Origin: Vibrio sp. Y2-5
Lineage (GTDB): Bacteria > Pseudomonadota > Gammaproteobacteria > Enterobacterales > Vibrionaceae
Reading direction: 5' to 3'
Assembly (NCBI RefSeq): GCF_014596725.1
Contig: NZ_JACVEG010000007.1
Location: 124,353-188,352 of the forward strand
DNA: 64,000 bases
Shown here: in pieces, positions 1 to 9,549 of the stretch
Numbering within the stretch: position 1 is the first letter of the stretch
Layout of the letters: the number at the start of each line of letters is the position of its first letter
Translations under genes and position numbers: made by a program
Notes under the pieces: model-generated
Told to the model about the DNA's origin: nothing
The model's database searches: none
What the model saw: only the letters and a program-made list of their open reading frames with translations

Positions 1-24
1 CTGCAAAAAGGATCTGTTCGGGTC

Positions 25-53
25 TTGAGCAATGGGTATCAAGTTAGTATAAT
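25..53 (+). promoter_or_regulatory. Sigma-70 promoter of rpmB-rpmG
   Basis: A TTGAGC -35 box at 25-30 and a perfect TATAAT -10 box at 48-53 are separated by 17 bases. The -10 box is followed directly by a GC-rich stretch (gcgcgac), the discriminator type seen at growth-rate-controlled ribosomal promoters. It lies about 120 bases upstream of rpmB, leaving a 5' leader. Assigned by motif only. Confidence 0.75.
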
Positions 54-176
54 GCGCGACCTTTGATAGCCTTGCGTGGATTTTCCATAGCGGTTTTTAC
101 CTCAGTTCTTTTTGAACATTAAGGGGTTCAGCCAGCAAGGTTGATATCGAGCTGAAACGATTTGGAGAAGACATTC

Positions 177-413
177 ATGTCCCGAGTATGCCAAGTAACT
201 GGTAAGCGTCCAGTAACGGGTAACAACCGTTCACACGCACGAAATGCTACTAAGCGTCGTTTTCTGCCGAACCTACAAACTCATCGTTTCTGGGTAGAGA
301 GCGAAAAACGTTTTGTTAAACTACGTCTAACTGCTAAAGGCATGCGTATTATCGACAAGAAAGGCATCGATGCTGTTCTTGTTGACATCCGTGCACGTGG
401 CGAAAACGTTTAA
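177..413 (+). CDS. rpmB: 50S ribosomal protein L28
   Basis: Encodes a 78-residue basic protein of the large ribosomal subunit, the same length as E. coli L28. The start beginning [12 protein letters not shown] is the family's N-terminus; an in-frame ATG 15 bases upstream would add five residues the family lacks. A GGAG Shine-Dalgarno (164-167) precedes the chosen start. The many Arg and Lys residues and the VCQVTGK motif are typical. It is followed after 13 bases by rpmG, the conserved rpmB-rpmG operon, and is driven by the promoter at 25-53. Confidence 0.97.
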   Translation: MSRVCQVTGKRPVTGNNRSHARNATKRRFLPNLQTHRFWVESEKRFVKLRLTAKGMRIIDKKGIDAVLVDIRARGENV

Positions 414-426
414 GAGGAATTAAGCA

Positions 427-594
427 ATGGCTAAAGGCATTCGTGAGAAAATTCGTCTAGTATCATCTGCTGGTACTGGTCACTTCTACACTACTGACAA
501 AAACAAGCGTAACATGCCAGGCAAATTCGAGATCAAAAAGTTTGATCCAGTAGTTCGCCAACACGTTATGTACAAAGAAGCGAAAATCAAGTAA
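427..594 (+). CDS. rpmG: 50S ribosomal protein L33
   Basis: A 55-codon gene starting [20 protein letters not shown], the exact size and N-terminal pattern of bacterial L33 of the cysteine-free type; no zinc-binding CxxC pairs are present. The product sits in the large ribosomal subunit near the E site. An AGAGGAA Shine-Dalgarno lies just upstream. It is the second gene of the rpmB-rpmG transcript, which ends at the hairpin at 621-652. It is easily missed because it is so short. Confidence 0.97.
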   Translation: MAKGIREKIRLVSSAGTGHFYTTDKNKRNMPGKFEIKKFDPVVRQHVMYKEAKIK

Positions 595-620
595 TTGATT
601 GCTCTCTTTAAGTAGTAAGA

Positions 621-652
621 AAACCCAGCCTATAAGGTTGGGTTTTTTCTTT
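621..652 (+). terminator. Rho-independent terminator after rpmG
   Basis: AACCCAGCC at 622-630 pairs with GGTTGGGTT at 637-645 (one G-U pair) and is followed by a T-rich tract. It ends the rpmB-rpmG operon. Confidence 0.9.
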
Positions 653-792
653 TCTACGCCATGCTTTTTTCTGCAAGCTTCTGCTTGAAAGGCTCACTGT
701 TCTGACACTCCTCTCTAGGATCTGCATTTTCTTCCTGTTAATCTACATCCACGCTTTTACTAAGGATCTCCTCATTTATTAAGGATAGCTTC

Positions 793-1275
793 ATGCGTGT
801 TGCTCCTAGTCGCCGTCGTCGGTGGAACAATATTCTTATTCTGGCTGTGGTGTTATTTATCGGGGTTCTAAATCTTCCCGCCGTGATAAAAACCTACTTT
901 ATGGAACCGCCCGCGCCAGCTTACCCAACGTTGCTCAATGCAGAGTGGCAGCTACAAGCGATACATTTTCCCCAGCAATCTTTAGAAAAGAACCAAGGAC
1001 GCTGGAGAGCGACGCCACCAACCAGTATTGCACCTGAAATATTGGTAGAACGCTGGAAAGCGTTGGTTGGTACTGAAGTCGATGATGAAACGTATCAGTC
1101 GTTTCTGCCTATTCTGCGTAATCCACAAACGGTAGAGGTGTGGTACAGCGATCGCGAAGAACCACAAAGGATCACTTTTTATCAGACACCGCGTTTTTGG
1201 CTGTTCAAAAACTGGCAAGATAAGTGGATAGCTATTTCGGTTGAACAAGGCTACTTGTTGCCTGAGAACGAATAA
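793..1275 (+). CDS. Small membrane-anchored protein of unknown function
   Basis: A 160-residue protein with a basic N-terminus ([11 protein letters not shown]) followed by one hydrophobic segment at about residues 13-33, then a soluble region rich in Trp, Pro and Glu. This predicts a signal anchor with the C-terminal domain in the periplasm. An AAGGAT Shine-Dalgarno seven bases upstream supports the start. It ends 25 bases before mutM on the same strand and may be co-transcribed with it. I do not recognise the family. No enzymatic motif is visible; a structural or scaffold role is possible but unsupported. Confidence 0.75.
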   Translation: MRVAPSRRRRWNNILILAVVLFIGVLNLPAVIKTYFMEPPAPAYPTLLNAEWQLQAIHFPQQSLEKNQGRWRATPPTSIAPEILVERWKALVGTEVDDETYQSFLPILRNPQTVEVWYSDREEPQRITFYQTPRFWLFKNWQDKWIAISVEQGYLLPENE

Positions 1276-1300
1276 TCAAAAGAATGAGACAGGAAGTATT

Positions 1301-2110
1301 ATGCCAGAACTCCCAGAAGTAGAAGTCAGTCGTATGGGCATTTCTCCTCATCTTGTGGGGCAGAAAGTGCGGTCATTAGTCTTTCGTACACCGAAATTAC
1401 GTTGGGATATTCCCGTTGAACTGAAACAGATGGAAGGGCAGGTCATCCGTTCCATTTCCAGACGAGCGAAGTATTTGCTTATTGAAACCGATATCGGTAC
1501 GGCAATCGTGCATCTTGGGATGTCGGGGTCATTACGGGTGTTGGATGGGTTTATTACCGCAGGTAAGCACGATCACGTTGATCTCACTTTGAGCAATGGC
1601 AAAGTATTACGCTACAACGACCCTCGACGATTTGGCGCGTGGCTGTGGTGCCCAATTGGAGAATCACACGCTGTGCTCGGGAATATTGGCCCAGAGCCAC
1701 TAACGGATGAGTTTGATGCGCCATACATGGCTGAAAAGGCGAAGAACAAGCGTGTTGCGGTGAAGCAGTTCATTATGGACAACAAAGTTGTTGTCGGTGT
1801 AGGGAACATCTATGCCAGTGAATCGCTTTTTAGCTCTCGAATTCACCCACAACGCCCTGCTTGCTCTTTATCTTTGGACGAGTGGAAAACGCTGGTGGCA
1901 GAAATCAAAGCGGTGCTTACCGGTGCGATAGCTCAAGGTGGTACGACGCTAAAAGATTTTGCTCAGGCGGATGGTAAACCTGGCTATTTTGCTCAAGAGC
2001 TGCAAGTGTATGGAAAAGCAAAACAAGCATGTCCAAGTTGTGGGGAGCCGATCATCGATCTAAAAATCGGGCAGAGAAATACGTTTTTCTGCCCAATTTG
2101 CCAACATTAA
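1301..2110 (+). CDS. mutM: Formamidopyrimidine-DNA glycosylase (Fpg)
   Basis: Base-excision repair enzyme that removes 8-oxoguanine and ring-opened purines and nicks the abasic site. The 269-residue product starts MPELPEVE, the invariant N-terminus whose proline (after Met removal) is the Schiff-base nucleophile and whose glutamate is catalytic. A lysine near residue 57, the DPRRFG motif around residue 110 and a C-terminal four-cysteine zinc finger (CPSC ... CPIC) are all present. The ATG at 1301 was preferred to an upstream in-frame start at 1241 because of the conserved N-terminus and the AGGAAG Shine-Dalgarno. It faces coaD tail to tail, 13 bases apart. Confidence 0.97.
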   Translation: MPELPEVEVSRMGISPHLVGQKVRSLVFRTPKLRWDIPVELKQMEGQVIRSISRRAKYLLIETDIGTAIVHLGMSGSLRVLDGFITAGKHDHVDLTLSNGKVLRYNDPRRFGAWLWCPIGESHAVLGNIGPEPLTDEFDAPYMAEKAKNKRVAVKQFIMDNKVVVGVGNIYASESLFSSRIHPQRPACSLSLDEWKTLVAEIKAVLTGAIAQGGTTLKDFAQADGKPGYFAQELQVYGKAKQACPSCGEPIIDLKIGQRNTFFCPICQH

Positions 2111-2123
2111 AAAAGAGTCAGAA

Positions 2124-2621
<498 letters not shown>

Positions 2622-2718
2622 CTATTGCTCTTTAGTGAACGGAATGTCCGCCATACTAACAAAAAGGCTTTGAAGTCGGTATGATTGAACCAGTTAATTT
2701 GAGTATAAACAGAACAGA

Positions 2719-3750
2719 ATGAAAAAGTTACTAGTTATTCGCAACGATAAAATTGGCGACTTCATGCTGGCGTGGCCAAGCTTTGCGATGTTAAAAGCGT
2801 CTATGCCTGATTGTCACATAACTGCGTTGGTACCTAAGTACACGGCAGCATTGGCTGAGTTGTGTCCTTGGATTGATGCTGTGATGATTGATCCTACAGA
2901 GAAGTCAGATAAAAGCGCTCAGAAAGCGCTAATCGAAGAGATCAAAGCACGAAACTTCGATGCATCAATTAACTTGTTCTCCACTACCTACAATGCGTTG
3001 TTAGTGTGGAAGGCTGGGATTCGTTATCGTCTTGCGCCTGCAACAAAACTGGCTCAAATCTTTTATAACAAACGCATCAAACAGAAACGCTCTCAATCGG
3101 CCAAACCGGAATACGAGTACAACTTGGATTTAGTCAGAGCATTTTTGCGTGATACAGGCATAACAATCGTTGAACCTAGTGCACCTTATTTGTCGTTTAG
3201 CGACGAAGTATTGAAAGCTCAGCGAGACAAACTCTCAGAACAACTTGTTCTTGATGTCGATAAGCCTTGGATATTTGTTCATGCTGGAAGTGGTGGCTCG
3301 GCAAACAATCTAACCTTGGAACAGTACGCGAATTTAATTCAGGGTTTGGAAGGCGAGCATGAAGTTGTGTTAACAGCAGGCCCAGGTGAAGAAGCTAAGG
3401 CCGCAGAACTAAAAGCTATTATTGAAAAGCTTGGCGGTAAAGTGGCTCTGTATGATAAAAATGATGGTCTGGTAGATTTCACTCGCTCTATAGCTTGTGC
3501 TCAGCTGTTTATTGCGGGCTCAACAGGGCCACTGCATATTGCTGCAACATTAGATGTACCCACGGTAGGTTTTTTCCCTGCTAAGCGTTCAGCCACGCCG
3601 CTGCGTTGGCGTCCTCTGAATTCAGAAGGTCGTCATATCGCATTTTGTCCCCCACAAGCAGAAGACAAGCAGAGCCAAGAAAACATGACTCGAATTGATA
3701 TTGCTACGGTTGTCGGGCAAGTTAATCCGTGGGCGAAAAATTTCCTCTGA
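2719..3750 (+). CDS. GT9-family (heptosyltransferase-like) LPS core glycosyltransferase
   Basis: A 343-residue protein with the GT9/ADP-heptosyltransferase layout: an N-terminal IRNDKIGDFMLAWPS segment (the family's GD-x-hydrophobic acceptor-domain motif) and a C-terminal AGSTGPLHIAA donor-binding motif around residue 272, equivalent to the D/S-TGPxH motif of WaaC, WaaF and WaaQ. It is cytoplasmic and probably adds a heptose or similar residue to the inner core. It is transcribed away from coaD and ends in a bidirectional hairpin shared with the next gene. It could be a WaaQ-like HepIII transferase; the acceptor cannot be told from sequence alone. Confidence 0.8.
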   Translation: MKKLLVIRNDKIGDFMLAWPSFAMLKASMPDCHITALVPKYTAALAELCPWIDAVMIDPTEKSDKSAQKALIEEIKARNFDASINLFSTTYNALLVWKAGIRYRLAPATKLAQIFYNKRIKQKRSQSAKPEYEYNLDLVRAFLRDTGITIVEPSAPYLSFSDEVLKAQRDKLSEQLVLDVDKPWIFVHAGSGGSANNLTLEQYANLIQGLEGEHEVVLTAGPGEEAKAAELKAIIEKLGGKVALYDKNDGLVDFTRSIACAQLFIAGSTGPLHIAATLDVPTVGFFPAKRSATPLRWRPLNSEGRHIAFCPPQAEDKQSQENMTRIDIATVVGQVNPWAKNFL

Positions 3751-3755
3751 TAGAC

Positions 3756-3787
3756 AAAAAAGCCTGAGATTGTCTCAGGCTTTTTCA
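3756..3787. terminator. Bidirectional terminator between convergent core genes
   Basis: AGCCTGAGA at 3761-3769 pairs perfectly with TCTCAGGCT at 3773-3781 around a 3-base loop, with an A-run on the left and a T-run on the right. It can therefore stop transcription from both sides. Confidence 0.9.
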
Positions 3788-3788
3788 T

Positions 3789-4568
3789 TTATATCTTATA
3801 GTTACTGTCGTTGTTCCGTACCCATAAGTCGGCATATTTGACGAATGTTGAGTGAGCAGACAGTAAAGATATCAAAAAGCCTTGTTTGCCATCTAAAAAT
3901 CCACGTTTAAGCACATACATTTTCAGGAAGCAGCCGATAGCGTGTCCAATGCCTTGGCTTAATGATGATTTCTTTCCTTTCGCCTGACGTTGATCTGCCC
4001 AAGCTTTGGCATAACCAGCCGATTTTACTAGGTAGTGGTGAATGTCATTGTAGGTGTAATGAATCGCATCCCCGTGAAGCGTCTCGACCTGCATATTGCC
4101 AGTCATTTCCACTTTCTCATGTACGAGAGCGTCATTATATTGAGTCAGTTTGGTTGGGTATAAACGCAGTACACGATCGGGGTACCAGCCACAATGGCGA
4201 ATATATCGTCCAAATACCCAGCTAAGACGTGCAAATTGGTAAAGCGTATTCGGTTTATTTTCTGCGACTGCTTTTAATACGCTTTCTTTAAGTTCTGGAG
4301 TGACTCGCTCATCCGCATCTAGCCAAAGAACATAGTCTGATTCGACATGATTTTGCGCTAGGCGTCGCTGTGGGCCAAAGCCTGGCCAAGTCGCGTTAAC
4401 GAAAAATTTATCCGTGTAGCGACGAGCGACTTCTTCTGTGTTATCACTGCTACCAGAATCCAGAACAATTATTTCGTCGACCCAGTCATGTACGGTTTCT
4501 AAACAGGCTTCTAAATGCTGAGCTTCGTTCTTAACAATTAAAGCTACGGCTAATGTCGGTTTGGTCAC
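3789..4568 (-). CDS. GT2 glycosyltransferase, WaaE/LgtF-like (inner-core glucosyltransferase)
   Basis: A 259-residue GT-A-fold enzyme beginning [15 protein letters not shown], with [11 protein letters not shown] near residue 36 and a DXD-type LWLDADERV near residue 82. This is the pattern of the WaaE/KdtX/LgtF family, which adds beta-1,4-glucose to heptose I of the LPS core. It starts with GTG that overlaps the stop of the upstream OpsX-like gene (GTGA), so the two are translationally coupled. The C-terminal [14 protein letters not shown] segment is also typical of the family. The exact sugar is inferred from the family. Confidence 0.82.
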   Translation of the reverse strand: MTKPTLAVALIVKNEAQHLEACLETVHDWVDEIIVLDSGSSDNTEEVARRYTDKFFVNATWPGFGPQRRLAQNHVESDYVLWLDADERVTPELKESVLKAVAENKPNTLYQFARLSWVFGRYIRHCGWYPDRVLRLYPTKLTQYNDALVHEKVEMTGNMQVETLHGDAIHYTYNDIHHYLVKSAGYAKAWADQRQAKGKKSSLSQGIGHAIGCFLKMYVLKRGFLDGKQGFLISLLSAHSTFVKYADLWVRNNDSNYKI

Positions 4569-5647
4569 GATGGATCCTTAGTTGTGCTAGTTGCTGCTAT
4601 TTTAAAGTCATGTACCGCTTTATCAAACATTTGAATGACTTGCTTCGCGGTAATCCGGCTCATTGCCTGTTCATCTTTAACCCGGGTACGCCAGCTTACT
4701 TCTGATGGTGACTTTCCGGTTTCAGCGAGTAAAGCTTCTTCATAGGCAGATACCACATACTGACGATAATTATAGGGGCCAGTGCGCTCAGGATTATGGT
4801 GTGCATATAAACCGATTACAGGTGTATTCATTGCGTTCGCCATATGAGTAGGCCCGGTATCCGGTGCAATAACAAGATCGGCCTTATCGATTAAAGCCAA
4901 CATCTGTTTGAGAGTACTTTGACCAACGAGATTGATGACTGGTACAGCTAATTTTTGTTGGATACTTTCGGCGAGGTCTTTTTCTATTTTGGCAGGGCTG
5001 CCAGCTAAGATAATCTGCCAGCCTTGAGCTTGAGCGTAAGTAATTACTTCAGTGTAACCTTCTGCCGTCCAGTTTTTGTATCCTTTACTGGCTGCGGGAA
5101 CAACAACAAGTTTGGGTTTGTCCGCGACAAATTGTTCATTTGCCCACAGCTCATCAATGTGCTGGTAGTTGAGTTCCCATTTTGCTTGTGTATCTTTAAC
5201 ACCCATAAACTCAACAAAAGCTAACAAACCATCTAAAACGTGAGTTTTATTAGGAGAAGGCACTTTAATGTTGGTAAACAGGGTTTGAAAATCTTGGCTG
5301 CGCGCTTTGTCAAAACCTAATTTGTACCTAGCCTTTATACCTAGAGTGGCAATGCTAGCGCGAAAAGCGTATTGCATATGGAGTAGGGCATCAAACCTGT
5401 CATTCTTTAGCTGCGACCATAATGTTTGATAGGCTTTCCAGCCTTGTTTCTTATCAAACACAATCACACGAACGCCTGATAAATCTCCGATTAACTGAGC
5501 TTCCAGCTTCCCTGTTATCCAAGTAATTTTCGTTTCTGGCCATTCGCGTTGAATTGCCTGAACCGCAGAAATGGTGTTACACACATCTCCGATAGCCGAT
5601 AAACGTAAAATACAGATTGATTGAGGAGCAGTTTGAAAAAGCGCCAT
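4565..5647 (-). CDS. GT9 heptosyltransferase, OpsX-like (probable heptosyltransferase I)
   Basis: A GT9 protein of about 360 residues with [14 protein letters not shown] at the N-terminus and [13 protein letters not shown] near residue 265. The overall pattern resembles OpsX of Haemophilus, which adds the first heptose to phosphorylated Kdo-lipid A. The divergent neighbour is kdkA, the kinase that makes phospho-Kdo, which supports this role. Start chosen at the ATG at 5647 (MALFQTAP); a GTG four codons upstream lacks a clear ribosome-binding site. Another GT9 specificity is possible. Confidence 0.78.
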   Translation of the reverse strand: MALFQTAPQSICILRLSAIGDVCNTISAVQAIQREWPETKITWITGKLEAQLIGDLSGVRVIVFDKKQGWKAYQTLWSQLKNDRFDALLHMQYAFRASIATLGIKARYKLGFDKARSQDFQTLFTNIKVPSPNKTHVLDGLLAFVEFMGVKDTQAKWELNYQHIDELWANEQFVADKPKLVVVPAASKGYKNWTAEGYTEVITYAQAQGWQIILAGSPAKIEKDLAESIQQKLAVPVINLVGQSTLKQMLALIDKADLVIAPDTGPTHMANAMNTPVIGLYAHHNPERTGPYNYRQYVVSAYEEALLAETGKSPSEVSWRTRVKDEQAMSRITAKQVIQMFDKAVHDFKIAATSTTKDPS

Positions 5648-5767
5648 GTAAGAACCCACCTAAATATTGAGTCAAGATTATGCAGAGTGCGCTATAAAAT
5701 GTAAAATGCTAAGGCACTTACGTTGTTAGCGTGAGAGGTTGGTTGATAATTGTGAGGATTTCGATTT

Positions 5768-6472
5768 TTGTTCAAGACACTAACAGAGAAAAACCAAACG
5801 ATCTGGTTTAACGAAGCGTTATTAGCTGAAGATCCAATGCAATGTTTTGATGCCGATTTCTGGCAACGCCAAGACAAGGTCTTGGGGAGCGCAACGGGTC
5901 GAGGTACTACGTGGTTTGTCGATGGTGAAAAATGCTCGGCAGCGCTGCGCCATTATCGACGTGGTGGTCTGTTTGGTAAATTAGTGAAAGATCATTATTG
6001 GTTTCAGGGCTGGGAAAAAACGCGCAGTTATCAAGAATTCCAACTTTTGAACACGCTCATTAAAGCTGGTGTCAATGTACCCAAGCCGATAGCGGCAAGA
6101 GCGGTAAAGAGAACTTTTTGCTACCAAGCCGACTTATTGAGTGAGCGCATTCCTAATGCTCGTGATTTAGTGTCTATTCTCCAAGAGCAAGCTTTGCCTG
6201 CTGAAATGTATAGAAAAATAGGCCAAGAAATCCGCAAGATGCACGATGCGCAAGTCAATCATACAGATTTAAATATCCATAACATCTTGATCGATGACCA
6301 AGGAAAAGTATGGATTATCGATTTTGATAAATGTTTCCAACAAGATGGTGATAGTTGGAAGCTAAGCAATTTGGAACGGTTGAAGAGATCGTTTGATAAA
6401 GAAGTTGCTAGAAGTAGTATCATCACAGAGTCTGGTAGTGTTGATATACTGTGTAATACAGCACTGCAATAG
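5768..6472 (+). CDS. kdkA: 3-deoxy-D-manno-octulosonic acid (Kdo) kinase
   Basis: Phosphorylates the single Kdo residue on lipid A, as in Haemophilus and Vibrio. The 234-residue protein has the small Kdo/WaaP-type kinase fold: a Gly-rich N-terminal GSATGRGTTWF, and the catalytic loop VNHTDLNIHNILI (H-x-D-x-N-x-x-N) followed by IIDFDKC (DFD in place of DFG). The start is a TTG at 5768 with a TGAGGA Shine-Dalgarno nine bases upstream; a stop codon in frame at 5753 rules out longer forms. It is divergent from the OpsX-like gene across about 120 bases and is followed by a GT2 gene. Confidence 0.92.
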   Translation: MFKTLTEKNQTIWFNEALLAEDPMQCFDADFWQRQDKVLGSATGRGTTWFVDGEKCSAALRHYRRGGLFGKLVKDHYWFQGWEKTRSYQEFQLLNTLIKAGVNVPKPIAARAVKRTFCYQADLLSERIPNARDLVSILQEQALPAEMYRKIGQEIRKMHDAQVNHTDLNIHNILIDDQGKVWIIDFDKCFQQDGDSWKLSNLERLKRSFDKEVARSSIITESGSVDILCNTALQ

Positions 6473-6494
6473 AATAATCATATTGAGTAGCAAA

Positions 6495-7307
6495 ATGTTA
6501 AAAGCTTCCGTTATTGTATCAATGTATAAAGATGTCGAGGCATTGAACTCGATATTATATGCATTTAGTAAGCAGTCCATTTCTGACTTTGAGGTAATCA
6601 TCGCGGAAGATGGGGATGATCCTAAAGTTGCAAAGTTTTTGAATTCAGTACCTTACAATAATCTTCAACTTGTACACATCACTCAAGAAGACATTGGTTG
6701 GCGTAAGATGACCGCAGTAAATAAAGCGGTGGCAAAAGCAAAATCAGACTATGTCATTTTCTTGGATGGTGACTGTATTCCGCACTTTAAACATATAGAG
6801 ATTCATTTAGAGCAACGGAATAAAGGTAGTGTGCTTATTGGTCGTCGAGTGTTTCTGGGAGAACGATATTCTAAATTAGTTCGTCAAGAACCCCAAAATA
6901 TTGCTCCTCTGCAAAACCCACTCATTTACTTAAGTAAAATCTTCTCTTTGCACAAAGATAAAGTTCGTAATTATGAAGTTGGCTTTATCAACCCTTTGCT
7001 GCACAGACTCTATAAAAAGAAATATCTCAATTTGGTAGGCTGTAATTTTTCATGTTTTGTCGACGACTTTAAGTTAGTCAATGGATACAACGAAGAACTA
7101 CCCGGTGTCGGTGCAGAAGATGATGATTTAAGTCACCGAATGATAGCGATGGGATTAGAGATGAGAAACATAAAGTTCCTGTCTCCTGTGTACCACTTAG
7201 ATCATCCTACGCGTCGTTCGCTTGCTGACGTCAATAAACAAATTACCAAAGAGAATATGGAAAAAGGGATATATTTCTGTAAGAAGGGTATAGACCAATA
7301 TTTATAA
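6495..7307 (+). CDS. GT2 glycosyltransferase with galactosyltransferase-type C-terminal domain
   Basis: A 270-residue GT-A enzyme. It shows ASVIVSMYKD at the start, VIFLDGDCIP (DXD) near residue 95, and a C-terminal VGCNFSCF ... GAEDDDLSHR module (Glyco_transf_7C type, catalytic acidic cluster). Start at the ATG at 6495 fits the fold; the frame stays open upstream but overlaps kdkA. It lies 22 bases after kdkA and ends at a strong hairpin. It is clearly paralogous to the gene at 15205-16038, sharing DIG-x-RK and the GDCIP motif. Probably adds an outer-core sugar; the donor is unknown. Confidence 0.82.
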   Translation: MLKASVIVSMYKDVEALNSILYAFSKQSISDFEVIIAEDGDDPKVAKFLNSVPYNNLQLVHITQEDIGWRKMTAVNKAVAKAKSDYVIFLDGDCIPHFKHIEIHLEQRNKGSVLIGRRVFLGERYSKLVRQEPQNIAPLQNPLIYLSKIFSLHKDKVRNYEVGFINPLLHRLYKKKYLNLVGCNFSCFVDDFKLVNGYNEELPGVGAEDDDLSHRMIAMGLEMRNIKFLSPVYHLDHPTRRSLADVNKQITKENMEKGIYFCKKGIDQYL

Positions 7308-7310
7308 ATT

Positions 7311-7345
7311 AAGTAGTAAGAGTAGATTAACTCTTACTACTTTTA
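7311..7345. terminator. Bidirectional terminator
   Basis: A perfect 13-bp stem, with arms at 7311-7323 and 7330-7342 and a 6-base loop, lies exactly between two convergent genes and is followed by a short T-rich tract. Confidence 0.85.
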
Positions 7346-7346
7346 C

Positions 7347-8264
7347 TCATAGTCGAAAGTAATCCAGAGCTTCTTCTATAAAGTTCTTCACACACTGTTC
7401 AGAACGTCGATGTTCATTCTCTACATGCTCTTTTACTAAAGATTGAGTATCTTTGGCCCACTTAAGTTGCTCTTCATCAAAACCGTAAGCGATACCATAT
7501 CGATCCGTTATGTTGGGATACCACTGCTCAATAGTTGTGTCTGAATCAGGTACAACTATTGATTCGCACCCACACAAATTTGCGAAAATAGAGTAAGCGG
7601 TATAGTCGTCATAGCTGATAAAGCGCTTAGTTTGTTTAAACAAGCGTGCCACTTCTTCATGACTTAACGAATCAATGAGAATAGAGTCTTCAGGGTGTAC
7701 TTTGGGTTTATGTTTTCCTTTACGGATGGCGTGACAAGTCAGAGTTCTCTCTTGATAAGGTTGAACACCTTCTTCATTGTACAAATCTGTTGGGTAATAG
7801 ATGACTTTTAACTCTTGTTCGGATGTCTTGGAGTTAGGTAGTGAAAAGTCTTTGATAGCGGAGTTAAACTTAAAAATTAACTCGTTCTCACCATAGTTGA
7901 TCTGCCCGCTAAAATGAGCCGGTTGGTGGAGTAACCATCTGACTATATTTTTTGCATTCAATGGGTTGCCCGAAGTAATTTCAGGGTAAACAACAATCGC
8001 TTGTGACAGATCTATTCCTTGTAGCGAATCGAGAACAGGAGTTGCCCATTGTGACTTAGTTGTATAACGCTTTACTTTTTTATTGTGTTTAAGTTTCTTC
8101 TTTAGACCTGCGATAGAATATTTGCTAATAGTTAGATCTAAACTGTTAGGCACTAAAAAAGCTTCGTGTTCTGTAGTCGTATTTATAAGGTGTACTAATC
8201 GATGTAATACAACTACACCACCATTTTTGCTATCAAAGTTTTGCGAATAAACCAGTATTTGCAT
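7347..8264 (-). CDS. Glycosyltransferase-like protein of the LPS core cluster, family uncertain
   Basis: A 305-residue protein that begins like a GT4 enzyme (ILVYSQNFDSKNGGVVVLHRL) but lacks a clear GT4 donor motif. Its second half has a FISYDDYTAYSIFANLCGC stretch that resembles the donor-loop region of small family-B glycosyltransferases. It lies 10 bases after wecE on the same strand, so they are probably one transcript. That makes it a candidate for the enzyme using the dTDP-Fuc4NAc that WecE and WecD should make, but this is inference from position. No transmembrane segment is seen. I do not recognise a named homologue with confidence. Confidence 0.6.
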   Translation of the reverse strand: MQILVYSQNFDSKNGGVVVLHRLVHLINTTTEHEAFLVPNSLDLTISKYSIAGLKKKLKHNKKVKRYTTKSQWATPVLDSLQGIDLSQAIVVYPEITSGNPLNAKNIVRWLLHQPAHFSGQINYGENELIFKFNSAIKDFSLPNSKTSEQELKVIYYPTDLYNEEGVQPYQERTLTCHAIRKGKHKPKVHPEDSILIDSLSHEEVARLFKQTKRFISYDDYTAYSIFANLCGCESIVVPDSDTTIEQWYPNITDRYGIAYGFDEEQLKWAKDTQSLVKEHVENEHRRSEQCVKNFIEEALDYFRL

Positions 8265-8274
8265 TTGTCTCGTC

Positions 8275-9432
8275 TCAAACTAATTTGTCGAAAAAATCAC
8301 ACGCGACTCGGATTACTCTATCCACTTCTTCTTTTTTTAGATTAAAAAATAGAGGTAGTCTTACAAGTTTTTCGCTTTCTTTTGTCGTGTACTTATCCTC
8401 GCCATAGAAATGGCTGAACTGTCTGCCAGCCACAGTGCTATGTAGTGGTAAGTAATGAAAAACAGTCAGAATGTTTTGATTCTTCATGTGAGTGATAAAT
8501 TGATCTCTAACATCCACATCGCTAAGTTTTACATAGAACATATGAGCATTGTGTCTGCAATCGCTAGGGATTGAAGGTAGCTCGATTGCTCCAGCAGTTT
8601 GGTGCTTAAAAAAGGCATTTTGATAATTGTTCCAAATGCTTAGGCGAGAGTGATTAATTTCTTGAGCTTGTTCCATCTGAGCATAAAGGTAAGCAGCTTG
8701 TATTTCGCTTGGTAACATACTACTGCCGATATCCACCCATGTGTATTTATCTACCATGCCTTTAAAGAATAAGCTTCGGTTTGTTCCTTTTTCTCGTAAA
8801 ATTTCTGCACGTTGAATAAATCGCTGGTCATTGATAAGTAGTGCACCACCTTCTCCGCCAGAAGTGTAATTTTTTGTCTCATGAAAGCTAAATGTTGCCA
8901 TATGACCAATGGCACCTAAAGACTGCCCTTTATAAGTAGACATCATTCCTTGGGCTGCATCTTCTATAACAAATAACTTGTGCTTATTTGCTATCGCCAT
9001 AATGGTATCCATTTCACAGCTGACTCCTGCGTAGTGCACTGGTACTATGGCCTTAGTATTCGCTGTAATAGCGTTTTCAATTTTAGTCTCATCGATGTTC
9101 ATTGTATCTGGGCGAATATCTACAAATACAATTTTGGCGCCACGTAAGACAAAAGCATTTGCAGTGCTAACGAAAGTAAAGCTTGGCATAATCACTTCGT
9201 CACCAGGCTGAATATCAATAAGCAAGGCAGCAAGTTCAAGTGCGTGAGTGCAAGATGGTGTCAGTAAAGCTTTATTACATTGAGTATGCTCTTCAAGCCA
9301 TTGCTCACATTGTTTTGCGAACGGCCCATCTCCAGACAATTTATCGCCAGCAATCGCTTGAGAAATATATTGTAGTTCCTTGCCAGTTACTGGCGGCTTA
9401 TTGAATGGAATAAAATCCATATGGCTAGACAT
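8275..9432 (-). CDS. wecE: dTDP-4-amino-4,6-dideoxy-D-galactose transaminase
   Basis: PLP-dependent sugar aminotransferase of the DegT/DnrJ/EryC1 family converting dTDP-4-keto-6-deoxyglucose to dTDP-4-amino-4,6-dideoxygalactose. The 385-residue product follows E. coli WecE (RffA) closely: IPFNKPPVTG start, LLTPSCTHALE, QPGDEVIMPSFTFVSTANAF, VHYAGVSCEMDTIMA, and the Schiff-base lysine in FHETKNYTSGGEG. Its substrate would come from rmlA and rmlB at 20.6-22.5 kb. It is divergent from wecD. A second in-frame ATG four codons downstream is also a possible start. Confidence 0.9.
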   Translation of the reverse strand: MSSHMDFIPFNKPPVTGKELQYISQAIAGDKLSGDGPFAKQCEQWLEEHTQCNKALLTPSCTHALELAALLIDIQPGDEVIMPSFTFVSTANAFVLRGAKIVFVDIRPDTMNIDETKIENAITANTKAIVPVHYAGVSCEMDTIMAIANKHKLFVIEDAAQGMMSTYKGQSLGAIGHMATFSFHETKNYTSGGEGGALLINDQRFIQRAEILREKGTNRSLFFKGMVDKYTWVDIGSSMLPSEIQAAYLYAQMEQAQEINHSRLSIWNNYQNAFFKHQTAGAIELPSIPSDCRHNAHMFYVKLSDVDVRDQFITHMKNQNILTVFHYLPLHSTVAGRQFSHFYGEDKYTTKESEKLVRLPLFFNLKKEEVDRVIRVACDFFDKLV

Positions 9433-9489
9433 GGTGAGCTCTTAAGTATTGTGGAAATTTAATTACTGTATAATTTACCAAATATAGAA

Positions 9490-9549
9490 GTTGAGAAATA
9501 GTTTTTATGAATTTTGAGAGGTTGAGAAATAATTGTCATGAATTTTGAG
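9490..9549 (+). repeat. Tandem 31-bp duplication across the wecD start
   Basis: A 29-base segment at 9490-9518 recurs at 9521-9549 (period 31) with a few changes in its middle. Each copy contains an ATG followed by the codons for N-F-E. The second ATG (9538) opens wecD. The first (9507) is in another frame and encodes a 13-residue peptide stopping at 9546-9548, inside the wecD start. It looks like a local duplication of the translation-initiation region. Confidence 0.85.

Noticed and set aside
6362-6601. Minus-strand frame over the kdkA/GT2 junction
   Set aside because: Overlaps two strong plus-strand genes; no motif or ribosome-binding site.
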